Source of the DNA: SLNP01 sp964568875
Lineage (GTDB): Bacteria > Bacteroidota > Bacteroidia > Bacteroidales > VadinHA17
DNA: 64,000 nt
Direction of reading: 5' to 3'
Assembly: GCA_964568875.1 (NCBI GenBank)
Contig: CAZMSH010000004.1
Coordinates: 1-64,000, forward strand
This document shows positions 50,285 to 58,481 of this stretch, piece by piece. How positions within the stretch are numbered: the first letter of the stretch is position 1; each line of letters starts with the position of its first letter. Under the pieces are notes generated by a model. The model ran no database searches and was not told the DNA's origin. It saw only the letters and a list, made by a program, of their open reading frames with translations. Both the position numbers and the translations under genes were made by a program.

Positions 50285-51262
50285 ATGAATGAATTCCTTA
50301 AGATAATAAGGTGGAAAAACCTTCTCATCGTGATCATCACAATGGTGCTGGTGCGTTGGGTGCTGCTGGCCTCCCTTGCGGCTGAAATGCTGGTAATGAA
50401 TGTTGCCGGCGATATGGTTCCTGTCACTCTGCAGATGCCGTGGTACGATTTCCTGGTGCTGATATTCGCAACAGTATGCCTTACGGCAGGAGGTTATGTG
50501 ATAAACGATTATTTCGATATCAAAACCGACATAATCAACAGGGGTACTGTTATTGTGGGAACCGTAATCCCTCGTCGCCGTGCAATGATGATGCACAATA
50601 TCTTCAATATTATCGGCGTGACAGCCGGTTTTTATGTTTCGTGGAGAGTGGGTTACTTCTGGCTGGGGACGCTCTTTTTGCTTGTTTCCGGACTGCTCTG
50701 GTTTTACTCGGCCAGTTACAAGAGGCAGTTCCTGATAGGTAATATTCTGGTTGCAGTACTGACTGCACTGGTGCCTTTTATGGTAGTGTTTTTTGAGTTT
50801 CCGGCCATGTATGAGTATTACTCCTCCAATTCGGTTGAGCATCCTGATTACAAGCTGTTTTTTTTCTGGACAGGCGGGTTTGCTCTCTTTGCTTTCCTTA
50901 CGACACTTGCCAGGGAGATAATCAAGGATATTGAAGATTACGAGGGAGATTTGGAATACGGGCGCAATACACTTCCCGTGGTTGCAGGTATAAGGAGTTC
51001 GAAGCTTATAGTTACGGCATTGGTAATAAGCATAATAGCTACTCTGTATGTGGTTTGGATACTGTTTGTCAGCGATATTACAACACTGGTTTATGTTTCT
51101 GCAACAATAACAATCCCGCTGATACTGGTGGTTTATATGGTGATTACCGGAAAGGGTAAAAAGCAGTTCCATGCTGCCAGCAGTGTGATGAAGTTCATAA
51201 TGCTTATGGGACTATTATATATATTGGTCGTAAAGTTAATTCTTACTGCAGGACTTTTTTGA
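50285..51262 (+). CDS. UbiA-family prenyltransferase (archaeal-type GGGP prenyltransferase-like)
   Basis: The 325-residue membrane protein has about eight or nine helices and the two aspartate-rich motifs of the family: ND-x2-D-x3-D at 74-82 (NDYFDIKTD) and DIEDYEGD in the second half. The pattern fits the branch annotated as geranylgeranylglycerol-phosphate geranylgeranyltransferase, found in Bacteroidota as well as archaea. It transfers a prenyl chain in the inner membrane; a quinone-type acceptor is also possible. It sits between the kdsC-like gene and maf in a tight operon. Confidence 0.82.
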   Translation: MNEFLKIIRWKNLLIVIITMVLVRWVLLASLAAEMLVMNVAGDMVPVTLQMPWYDFLVLIFATVCLTAGGYVINDYFDIKTDIINRGTVIVGTVIPRRRAMMMHNIFNIIGVTAGFYVSWRVGYFWLGTLFLLVSGLLWFYSASYKRQFLIGNILVAVLTALVPFMVVFFEFPAMYEYYSSNSVEHPDYKLFFFWTGGFALFAFLTTLAREIIKDIEDYEGDLEYGRNTLPVVAGIRSSKLIVTALVISIIATLYVVWILFVSDITTLVYVSATITIPLILVVYMVITGKGKKQFHAASSVMKFIMLMGLLYILVVKLILTAGLF

Positions 51263-51263
51263 G

Positions 51264-51851
51264 ATGCTCGCGGACAGGCTGAAGGATTATCATATTGTTT
51301 TGGGATCTGTCTCACCGAGGAGGCGGGAGTTGTTTGCGGCACTCGGCCTTGAGTTTGATGTTGCCGATCCTGATATAGATGAAGAGTGTCCTGCATCTGT
51401 TCCACTGGCTGAAAATGCGGTTTATCTTGCTGAGGCTAAAGCTGCGAAGCTTTGGGGAGGTCTTGGTTCCCGGCATATTCTTATTACAGCCGATACTATT
51501 GTTTTATGCGGTGACATGCTGTTGCCGAAGCCCGGGTCGCGCGAAGAGGCCATGGGGTTTCTGAGGCTTCTGTCGGGACGAGAGCATATGGTTATAACGG
51601 GGGTTTGCCTTCGTTCGGCAGAAAAGCAGCGCAGTTTTTCAGTTGAGACGCTGGTCACATTCAGGCAACTCGATGATGATGAGATTGAGTACTATGTCGA
51701 TAATTACTGTCCCTATGATAAGGCGGGCGGTTATGGCATACAGGAGTGGATTGGCTATGTGGCGGCGGAAAGGATAGAGGGGTCTTATTTTAATGTGATC
51801 GGTTTGCCGGTAAGCAGGCTTTACAGTGAGTTAAAGGAGTTTGTCAAATAA
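51264..51851 (+). CDS. maf: Maf-family nucleotide pyrophosphatase
   Basis: The 195-residue protein matches Maf/YhdE: IVLGSVSPRRRELFAALGLEFDV at the start, the TADTIVLCGDMLLPKP motif with the conserved Asp, and YDKAGGYGIQEWIG. Maf proteins hydrolyse non-canonical or pyrimidine nucleoside triphosphates to monophosphates. The ATG lies one base after the prenyltransferase stop. It ends 15 bases before the S46 peptidase gene. Confidence 0.93.
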   Translation: MLADRLKDYHIVLGSVSPRRRELFAALGLEFDVADPDIDEECPASVPLAENAVYLAEAKAAKLWGGLGSRHILITADTIVLCGDMLLPKPGSREEAMGFLRLLSGREHMVITGVCLRSAEKQRSFSVETLVTFRQLDDDEIEYYVDNYCPYDKAGGYGIQEWIGYVAAERIEGSYFNVIGLPVSRLYSELKEFVK

Positions 51852-51866
51852 CTAAAACCTATAATT

Positions 51867-54038
51867 ATGATACGCAGATTTTTTATTTTATTGATTGTTG
51901 CCGTTCTTACTGCCGGTGGCGCAGCGAGGGCTGATGAGGGAATGTGGATACCCATCCTGATAGAGAAATACAATATTCATCTTATGCAGGAGAAGGGGTT
52001 TAAACTGACCGCAGAGGATATTTACAGTGTCAACCGCGCCAGTATGAAGGATGCCATTGTGATTTTTGGCGGCGGATGTACCGGCGAGGTTATTTCGTAC
52101 GATGGACTTATGATAACGAATCACCATTGCGGATACGGGCAGATACAGTCCCATTCAACTCTTGAAAACGATTACCTTACCAATGGTTTCTGGGCTATGT
52201 CAAGGGAGGAAGAGTTGCCTAATCCGGGCCTTACTGTCACATTCCTGAAATGGATGGAAGATGTTACAGACAGGGTGCTGAAGGGAGTGACACCCGAGAT
52301 GAATGATGCAGAACGGAACGGGATCATCAACAGCAATATCAGTAGCATCAGGCAACAGGCCGTTGAGGGTACCCACTATACTGCAATAGTAAGGCCCTTC
52401 TACATGGGGAACCAGTATTTCCTGCTTGTTAATGAGACTTTTCGTGATGTACGGCTGGTAGGGGCTCCCCCATCGGCAATAGGTAAGTTTGGAGGCGAAA
52501 CAGACAACTGGATATGGCCTCGTCATACCGGTGACTTTTCTTTGTTCAGGATCTATGCTGACAAGGACAACAAGCCTGCTGCCTATTCTGAAGATAATGT
52601 ACCCTACAAGCCAGGTTACTCTTTCCCGATCTCGCTGAAGGGAGTGCAGGAGGGAGACTTTACCATGGTCTTCGGGTATCCCGGTGGTACTAACCAGTAT
52701 GTTCCTTCATTCCATATCGATATGGTAAAGAACCATCTGAATCCGAAAATGATAGAGCTGCGAGGCAAAAAGATTGAAATTTATGAAGAGGAGATGGCAA
52801 AGAGTCCCCTGGTACGGATTCAGTATGCGTCGAAGAAATCAGGAGTAGCTAACTCATGGAAAAGATGGATTGGAGAACAGCAGGGTCTTGAGAGACTGAA
52901 GACAATAGAGAAGAAAAGGGAATATGAAAAGAGATTTCAGACCTGGGCCGGCTCTTCGCCTGCGATCAGGGAGAAATACGGCGATATACTATCGCGCTAT
53001 GAGCAGCTCTATTCTGAGCTTGTAAAATACAATGTAATAAATAACTTCACCAATGAGGTATTCTTCAGCAGCGGTATTGAGGCTGTAGGACATGCCCGTG
53101 GGTACAGGAGCCTTGTCTCACTGGCCGAGTCGGGAGCCGACGCAGAAACTATAGCCAGGGCTGCTGAAAATGCAGCCGGTACTGCAGCCAGGTTCTTCAG
53201 GAACTATGATGTAAACGTTGACAAGAAAATTGCCATGGCTGTGCTGGAGTTGTATTCGAGGCTGGTTCCTGTGGCCGGTCAGGCCCCGGAGTTTGTACGT
53301 TTAAATCAGAAATACAAAGGTGATTTTGCAGCTGCGGTTGAAGCATTGTACTCGAAGAGCGTTTTTACTGATCAGAATAAGATTACCGGACTGCTATCCG
53401 GTTTTAACAAGGCTGCTGCCAAAAAGCTTTCACGCGATCCTTTCTATATTCTTGCTGTAGATGTTGACAGCTGGCTGGGAGATAACTACAGGGGTGAGGT
53501 CAGCAGGATTAACTCAGAAATTCAGCGTCTCAACGTAACATATATGGCTGCCCAGATGGAATTTGAGCCGGACAGGCTTTTCTATCCTGATGCAAACTCG
53601 ACTCTGAGAGTGGCTTACGGTGAAGTAAAGGGCTATGATTCCAGAGATGCAGTATATCATAAGCATTATACGACCCTTAAGGGTATTATGGAGAAAGACA
53701 ATCCTGATATTTACGACTATGACGTTCCGCAGCGACTTCGTGACCTGTATGCTGCGAGGGACTTCGGGCGTTATACTCAGGAAGGGGAGGTGCCTGTATG
53801 CTTCATTGCCACTAATCATACCACAGGCGGCAACTCCGGTAGTCCGGTCATAAATGCTGAGGGACATCTGATAGGGGTCAACTTTGACCGCGCCTGGGAA
53901 GGAGTCGCGAGTGATATGGCCTTCAATCCCGAACAGAGCAGGAATATTAGCATTGATATCAGATATGCTCTCTTTATAATTGATAAGTTTGCAGGGGCCG
54001 GATATTTGCTTGACGAGATGGTACTGATAGGGAATTAG
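51867..54038 (+). CDS. S46-family dipeptidyl-peptidase (DPP7/DPP11 type)
   Basis: The 723-residue enzyme has a signal peptide (MIRRFFILLIVAVLTAGGAA, cleavage near RAD), so it works in the periplasm. S46 serine peptidases release dipeptides from peptide N-termini and are used by anaerobic Bacteroidota that feed on peptides. The catalytic His lies in TNHHCGYG (His86 or His87), and Ser657 is in TGGNSGSPV; the Asp is not placed with certainty. DPP7 prefers hydrophobic and DPP11 acidic residues; which type applies is not settled here. Length fits. A short heptad array follows its stop. Confidence 0.93.
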   Translation: MIRRFFILLIVAVLTAGGAARADEGMWIPILIEKYNIHLMQEKGFKLTAEDIYSVNRASMKDAIVIFGGGCTGEVISYDGLMITNHHCGYGQIQSHSTLENDYLTNGFWAMSREEELPNPGLTVTFLKWMEDVTDRVLKGVTPEMNDAERNGIINSNISSIRQQAVEGTHYTAIVRPFYMGNQYFLLVNETFRDVRLVGAPPSAIGKFGGETDNWIWPRHTGDFSLFRIYADKDNKPAAYSEDNVPYKPGYSFPISLKGVQEGDFTMVFGYPGGTNQYVPSFHIDMVKNHLNPKMIELRGKKIEIYEEEMAKSPLVRIQYASKKSGVANSWKRWIGEQQGLERLKTIEKKREYEKRFQTWAGSSPAIREKYGDILSRYEQLYSELVKYNVINNFTNEVFFSSGIEAVGHARGYRSLVSLAESGADAETIARAAENAAGTAARFFRNYDVNVDKKIAMAVLELYSRLVPVAGQAPEFVRLNQKYKGDFAAAVEALYSKSVFTDQNKITGLLSGFNKAAAKKLSRDPFYILAVDVDSWLGDNYRGEVSRINSEIQRLNVTYMAAQMEFEPDRLFYPDANSTLRVAYGEVKGYDSRDAVYHKHYTTLKGIMEKDNPDIYDYDVPQRLRDLYAARDFGRYTQEGEVPVCFIATNHTTGGNSGSPVINAEGHLIGVNFDRAWEGVASDMAFNPEQSRNISIDIRYALFIIDKFAGAGYLLDEMVLIGN

Positions 54039-54039
54039 G

Positions 54040-54067
54040 TTACAGGTGTCAGGTGCCGGGTACCGGG
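54040..54067 (+). repeat. Short heptad array D after the S46 peptidase gene
   Basis: Starting one base after the stop codon, TTACAGG, TGTCAGG, TGCCGGG and TACCGGG follow one another in unbroken 7-base phase. This array has no core sequence. It lies between the stop and a terminator hairpin at 54086. Confidence 0.8.
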
Positions 54068-54085
54068 TATAGTGTGAGATATAAA

Positions 54086-54117
54086 AAGAACCGGAGGTTT
54101 GGCGTCCTCCGGTTCTT
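54086..54117. terminator. Bidirectional terminator between S46 peptidase and hcp
   Basis: AAGAACCGGAGG and CCTCCGGTTCTT pair perfectly around an 8-base loop, with A-rich sequence on one side and short T runs on the other. It serves the two converging genes. Confidence 0.85.
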
Positions 54118-54135
54118 CCATTATACCCCGCCTGA

Positions 54136-55782
54136 TTAATTCAGGAAGAGCTTCATATCCTCATCGACGGTTGTAATACCTGTGATGCCGAAGTTTTCGA
54201 CCAGCACCTTTGCCACATTAGGTGACAGAAATGCAGGGAGGGTCGGTCCGAGGTGAATGTTCTTCACTCCGAGGTAAAGAAGTGCGAGAAGTACTATGAC
54301 AGCCTTCTGCTCATACCATGCAATATTGTAAGCTATCGGCAGTTCGTTGATGTCGTTCAGCTTAAATACCTCTTTCAGTGCCAGCGCTATTGTTGCAAGC
54401 GAGTATGAATCGTTGCACTGGCCTGCATCGAGAACCCTTGGGATTCCGTTTATATCGCCAAGCTGAAGCTTGTTATACCTGTATTTGGCACAACCTGCAG
54501 TGAGTATCACGGTATCACCTGGCAGTTTTTGAGCAAACTCGGTGTAGTAGTCACGTGACTTCATTCTTCCGTCGCAGCCGGCCATCACGAAGAACTTCCT
54601 GATAGCGCCTGACTTCACTGCCTCTACTACTTTGTCAGCCAGCTGCAGCACCTGGTTATGTGCAAATCCGCCTATTATGGTACCGGTCTCAATCTCTACA
54701 GGAGGGGCACACTTTTTTGCGTGTTCAATGATCTGTGAGAAGTCTTTCTCACCGCCAGGCTTTCTGTCTTCAATATGTGTCGCTCCGGGGAACCCTGACG
54801 AGCCTGTCGTGTAAACCCTTTCTCTGTAACTGTCGCGCAGAGGTACTATACAGTTGGTAGTAAACAGTATTGGTCCGTTGAATGTTTCAAACTCTGTGGT
54901 CTGCTTCCACCATGCGTTGCCATAGTTGCCCACGAAGTGGCTGTACTTTTTGAATGCCGGATAGTAGTTGGCAGGAAGCATCTCGCTGTGCGTATAGACA
55001 TCGACACCTGTTCCCTCGGTCTGCCTGAGCAGATCTTCCATGTCCTTGAGGTCGTGGCCGCTTATAAGGATAGCCGGGTTATTCCTGACACCGATATTGA
55101 CCTCTGTTATTTCAGGATTACCGTAAGCGGTGGTGTTTGCCTTGTCGAGAAGAGCCATTACCTCAACTCCGTGCTTACCTGTCTCCAGTACCAGAGCTGT
55201 GAGTTCTTCAACAGAAAGGGAATCGTCAGTAGTGGCAGCCAGTGCCTTTTGCATGAATTCGTCAACATTGTCGGCCGAATGGCCCAGGTTGCCGGCATGT
55301 TCGGCATAAGCAGCCATTCCTTTGACGCCGTAGATAACCAGTTCCCGGAGTGACCTGATATCCTCGTCAGCGGTGGCAAGCACTCCCACAAGAGATGCCC
55401 TGGCCTCCATATCTGACACACTTACGGGTGTCCATGTTGCAGAATTGTGAAGATTGGCAGGTATCTCGATACCCTTCTCAGTCATTTCTTTCCTGAGCTC
55501 CTCCCTGACCGAGATACCCTGCCATATCTTCTCAATAATTTTTTCATTGTCGAAGTTTGCATTGGTGATTGTTGTGAAGAGTGCTTCCTGAACGTACCTG
55601 TCAACCTTCGAACTCGAATAGTGGTTTTCCCTTGCTATTGAGGCAAGAATTGAAACACCCTTCGCCACGTATACCAGCAGATCCTGCATTGCAGCCACAT
55701 CACTGTCTTTTCCGCAAACGCCACGTGTTACGCACCCCGTTCCCCTGGCTGTCTCCTGGCATTGATAACAAAACATACTCAT
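54136..55782 (-). CDS. hcp: Hybrid-cluster protein (hydroxylamine/NO reductase)
   Basis: The 548-residue cytoplasmic protein has the N-terminal iron-sulfur motif C-x2-C-x8-C-x5-C (Cys5, 8, 17, 23 in MSMFCYQCQETARGTGCVTR and following). The hybrid-cluster ligands appear in the C-terminal half (TNCIVPL, TAGCAKYRYN, DAGQCNDSY). Hcp reduces nitric oxide and hydroxylamine and protects anaerobes from nitrosative stress. The gene lies 78 bases after the iron-sulfur partner gene on the same strand and is probably controlled by the divergent Crp/Fnr-type regulator. Confidence 0.96.
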   Translation of the reverse strand: MSMFCYQCQETARGTGCVTRGVCGKDSDVAAMQDLLVYVAKGVSILASIARENHYSSSKVDRYVQEALFTTITNANFDNEKIIEKIWQGISVREELRKEMTEKGIEIPANLHNSATWTPVSVSDMEARASLVGVLATADEDIRSLRELVIYGVKGMAAYAEHAGNLGHSADNVDEFMQKALAATTDDSLSVEELTALVLETGKHGVEVMALLDKANTTAYGNPEITEVNIGVRNNPAILISGHDLKDMEDLLRQTEGTGVDVYTHSEMLPANYYPAFKKYSHFVGNYGNAWWKQTTEFETFNGPILFTTNCIVPLRDSYRERVYTTGSSGFPGATHIEDRKPGGEKDFSQIIEHAKKCAPPVEIETGTIIGGFAHNQVLQLADKVVEAVKSGAIRKFFVMAGCDGRMKSRDYYTEFAQKLPGDTVILTAGCAKYRYNKLQLGDINGIPRVLDAGQCNDSYSLATIALALKEVFKLNDINELPIAYNIAWYEQKAVIVLLALLYLGVKNIHLGPTLPAFLSPNVAKVLVENFGITGITTVDEDMKLFLN

Positions 55783-55860
55783 AATAAATCCTTTTCTTTT
55801 AATGGTTAATACTTTATTATATTTTTGATATTCATAGTTTTAACTTTATACATCAGGTTT

Positions 55861-56811
55861 TTACACCCACTCCTCCTTTATTACGTCGCCATTGATTCCC
55901 ACGATGGCCATCTTTACAGGTACTTTCCTTTGTGCCTTTTCAGCTCCGGCCTTCACAAGCCGCATCAGTCCGCCGCAGCAAGGCACTTCCATCATCATTA
56001 CCGTTATGGTATTGACTTTGGCATCATCTATCAGTGCAGTGATCTTATTTACGTATACCTCCATATTACTGTCGAGCTTCGGGCAGGCGATAGCCACACT
56101 CTTGCCCTTCAGGTATTTCCCGTGGAAATTGCCGGCGGCAAAAGCAACACAGTCGGCGGCTATCATCAGGTCTGAATTCTGGAAATAACCTGCATTCGGG
56201 TTGATAAGGTGCATTTGCACAGGCCACTGTCTCAGTTCTGAAGGGGCATCTGCAGGAGCTGTGCCGACTGCAAAAGCAATATTGTCTCTTTCAATTGTCA
56301 TAGCGCGGGAACCGGGACAACCAGCAGAGTGAGAGTGAGAGTGACCACAACCATGATCATGTCCGTGGCCGTGAGTTATAGCCTGGTGATCGGTTTTGGC
56401 GCCGGCAGTAGAACTGCCAGGTTTGTGCGAACTGATTACCTCCAGCACCTCATCTACTTCGAAGTCTGCTTTCTCCCTGTTGGCAAGCAGAAATTCAATG
56501 CCTTCCTTCAGAAAGCCAAATTCATTGTGGTCTTTAAGATGTTTAAGGTGAGCGATGATTGTGTTTTTCCCCTTTCCGATCATCTCCTCCATGACTGCTT
56601 TCTCGTTGTACGGGACTGCCTCTCGGGTCTCCATCGTTATAGCTCCTTCAGGGCAGTGTCCGATGCATGCTCCCAGACCGTCACACATCAGATCGCTGAT
56701 AAGACGAGCCTTCCCATCAACAATCTGTAGTGCTCCTTCATGACAATTAGGTATGCAAATACCGCATCCGTTGCACTTCTCTTCATCTATTCTTATTATC
56801 TCTCTTTTCAT
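55861..56811 (-). CDS. Iron-sulfur partner of Hcp with His-rich linker
   Basis: The 316-residue protein starts with a ferredoxin-type domain: a full motif at Cys13, 16, 19 and 23 and a second motif with only Cys43, 49 and 53 (CDGLGACIGHCP). A linker near 150-165 is rich in His, Gly and Asp (HGHGHDHGCGHSHSHS), which suggests metal binding. The C-terminal domain (about 170-316) has MIAADCVAFAAGNFHGKYL and PCCGGLMRL and is shared with proteins next to hcp in other anaerobes. It probably passes electrons to Hcp in place of Hcr. It is the first gene after the divergent promoter region. Confidence 0.82.
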   Translation of the reverse strand: MKREIIRIDEEKCNGCGICIPNCHEGALQIVDGKARLISDLMCDGLGACIGHCPEGAITMETREAVPYNEKAVMEEMIGKGKNTIIAHLKHLKDHNEFGFLKEGIEFLLANREKADFEVDEVLEVISSHKPGSSTAGAKTDHQAITHGHGHDHGCGHSHSHSAGCPGSRAMTIERDNIAFAVGTAPADAPSELRQWPVQMHLINPNAGYFQNSDLMIAADCVAFAAGNFHGKYLKGKSVAIACPKLDSNMEVYVNKITALIDDAKVNTITVMMMEVPCCGGLMRLVKAGAEKAQRKVPVKMAIVGINGDVIKEEWV

Positions 56812-56842
56812 AATTTTCGGTTATTTATCTTTTATTTTAATG

Positions 56843-56914
56843 CAAACTTAGACCAATTCCAAATAAGAAAATGTAACAATTGTTACAAACCAGAAACAAA
56901 AAGAAATAATTTTG
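56843..56914. promoter_or_regulatory. Divergent promoters with one central Fnr/HcpR-type operator
   Basis: A perfect 16-bp palindrome TGTAACAATTGTTACA at 56872-56887 lies between two perfect -7 boxes: TAAGTTTG on the minus strand (plus 56843-56850), facing the iron-sulfur/hcp operon, and TAATTTTG on the plus strand (56907-56914), facing crp. Its centre is about -39 to -41 from both predicted starts and covers both -33 positions. This spacing is the classical one for activation by Crp/Fnr-type proteins. Confidence 0.8.
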
Positions 56915-56938
56915 CAGGAACCAAAGGATTACAAGATC

Positions 56939-57613
56939 ATGCTGAACTATGAGCTTCTTTCCAGGTCACCTGTATTCAGGGGACTTGATGCCGGAACCAC
57001 AAGAGAACTACTGGAGAAGGTTAATTACAGGATCAGAAAGTATACGCCCGGCTCAGTCATTGCCCTAAGTGGAGAGGAGATTACCTCATTGCAGATAGTT
57101 GCGTCGGGCCTGGTTAAGGGGGAAATGGTTGATTATTCGGGAAGAACGTTGAAGATAGAGGATATTGGCGCTCCCAGGGCTCTCGCCCCAGCCTTCCTTT
57201 TCGGTTCCAGCAACAGATATCCTGTTAATGTAACAGCTGTGACAGAGGCCGAAATTCTTACCATCGACAAGCATGATTTTGTAAGATTACTTTGCAGCAG
57301 TGACTGCCTTCTTACAAATTATCTTGATACCATTTCAAACAGGTCGCAGTTTTTGTCTGAGAAGATCAGGTTCATCGCCTTTAAGACCATAAAGGGTAAG
57401 CTGGCTAATTATATTCTTGCCAAGGCAGGTCAGAATCTCAGAAGCATAAGGTTTGGGCGGTCGCAGCAGGAACTGTCTGATTTTTTTGGTGTTGCAAGGC
57501 CATCACTTTCGAGGGCACTGAGGGAGATGGAAGAAGAGGGAATAATAACTGCGGGTGGTAAGGATATTACGATTCTTAACAGAGATGGGCTTATTGCACT
57601 TACAAAACAGTAG
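56939..57613 (+). CDS. Crp/Fnr-family regulator, probably of hcp (HcpR-like)
   Basis: The 224-residue protein has a cyclic-nucleotide-binding-like beta domain (about 15-130) and a C-terminal helix-turn-helix (RSQQELSDFFGVARPSLSRALREM near 180-205). No Cys cluster for an oxygen-sensing iron-sulfur centre is apparent. Divergence from hcp, and the palindrome between them, suggest it activates hcp in response to NO or a related signal, as HcpR does in Porphyromonas and Desulfovibrio. The ATG at 56939 places MLNYELLSRSPVFRGL first; the TTG at 56912 would overlap the promoter. Confidence 0.9.
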   Translation: MLNYELLSRSPVFRGLDAGTTRELLEKVNYRIRKYTPGSVIALSGEEITSLQIVASGLVKGEMVDYSGRTLKIEDIGAPRALAPAFLFGSSNRYPVNVTAVTEAEILTIDKHDFVRLLCSSDCLLTNYLDTISNRSQFLSEKIRFIAFKTIKGKLANYILAKAGQNLRSIRFGRSQQELSDFFGVARPSLSRALREMEEEGIITAGGKDITILNRDGLIALTKQ

Positions 57614-57618
57614 TGACT

Positions 57619-57643
57619 GCATGTAACAAATTTTGTTTCATGC
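57619..57643. promoter_or_regulatory. Near-perfect 25-base palindrome after the crp gene
   Basis: GCATGTAACAAA and TTTGTTTCATGC are mirror halves with one mismatched pair (T/T) around a central base. It includes TGTAAC, as in the hcp operator, but with 3 extra bases between half sites. It could be an operator for the six-gene module downstream or an AT-rich hairpin after crp; no T-tract follows. Confidence 0.4.
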
Positions 57644-57722
57644 GGTTTCTCATAGGTAGATCGGTCATAAAACCCTAAATTAGCAGTGAGGATTTGTATT
57701 GCAGAAGACTATATATAAAAAT

Positions 57723-58067
57723 ATGGTATTAAGTGAAGTAGCAAAGTTGTCAGGTGGCATTGTGATAACCTCTCATTCCAATACCGGAGTGGAGGTTGAT
57801 TATGCCTTTGCCTCTGACCTGATGAGTGATGTTCTTACAACCGATATTCACAATCTGTTGCTTATTACAGGGTTGTCAAATCTTCAAACCATTCGTACGG
57901 CAGAGATGGCTGATATATTCGGAATAGTCCTGGTAAGAGGAAAAAAGGCGACGGAAGAGATGAAGAGACTTGCCAACGAGCATGGTATCGTAATAATAGA
58001 AACAGAGTGGTCGATGTTCAGGGTATGTGGTGCTCTTACTTCGGCAGGCCTCAAACCGGTTTTCTGA
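57723..58067 (+). CDS. DRTGG-domain protein 1 of the hydrogenase-like module
   Basis: The 114-residue protein resembles DRTGG-domain proteins: VLSEVAKLSGGIVITSHSNT near the start, YAFASDLMSDVLTTDIHNLLLITGL, and RTAEMADIFGIVLVRGKK. The DRTGG sequence itself is not conserved here (GVEVDYAFASD). These small domains occur with CBS and phosphotransacetylase proteins and in operons with hydrogenases; their ligand is unknown. The ATG at 57723 gives a family-like start; a TTG at 57699 would add eight residues. The next gene starts one base after its stop. Confidence 0.78.
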   Translation: MVLSEVAKLSGGIVITSHSNTGVEVDYAFASDLMSDVLTTDIHNLLLITGLSNLQTIRTAEMADIFGIVLVRGKKATEEMKRLANEHGIVIIETEWSMFRVCGALTSAGLKPVF

Positions 58068-58068
58068 G

Positions 58069-58479
58069 ATGGAGCTGACATACAGGGTAGAGGGGGGAGA
58101 TTTTGCCGGTGCCGGCCACTCCTCGAGTGAGGTTAAGAAGGTGCTGAAACAGCTTAACATACCTCCGGAAATCATCAAGAGAATTGTTGTTGCTCTTTAC
58201 GAAGCTGAGGTTAACATAGTTGCCCATGCCTGGCGCGGGGTTATCATGGTGGAGATTGACACCAGCGGTATAAAATGCATTCTGGAGGATGAGGGGCCGG
58301 GTATTCCGGAGATAGACAAGGCGATGGAACCCGGATGGACTACGGCTTCGCAGGCTGTAAGGGAGATGGGCTTCGGAGCCGGCATGGGATTACCCAACAT
58401 AAAAAAGAATACCGACAGGCTTGAGATAACAAGTGAAGTAGGCGTTGGCACAAGGGTTGAATTTGAAGTATTGTTATAG
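58069..58479 (+). CDS. RsbW-like ATP-binding protein
   Basis: The 136-residue protein is a single HATPase_c domain like anti-sigma factor kinases RsbW/SpoIIAB. It has the N-box EAEVNIVAHA (Glu45, Asn49), the G1 box EDEGPGIP (about 73-80) and the G2 region GFGAGMGLPNI (about 101-111). RsbW proteins bind a sigma factor or phosphorylate an antagonist; no STAS partner or sigma factor gene is nearby, so the target is unknown. In operons of this type it always sits next to the hydrogenase-like gene. Two bases separate them. Confidence 0.85.
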   Translation: MELTYRVEGGDFAGAGHSSSEVKKVLKQLNIPPEIIKRIVVALYEAEVNIVAHAWRGVIMVEIDTSGIKCILEDEGPGIPEIDKAMEPGWTTASQAVREMGFGAGMGLPNIKKNTDRLEITSEVGVGTRVEFEVLL

Positions 58480-58481
58480 AT

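Noticed and set aside
50183..51172. A 329-residue open frame on the minus strand, rich in His and Cys.
   Set aside because: It lies fully antisense to the clear UbiA-family gene; its odd composition comes from reading membrane-protein codons backwards.
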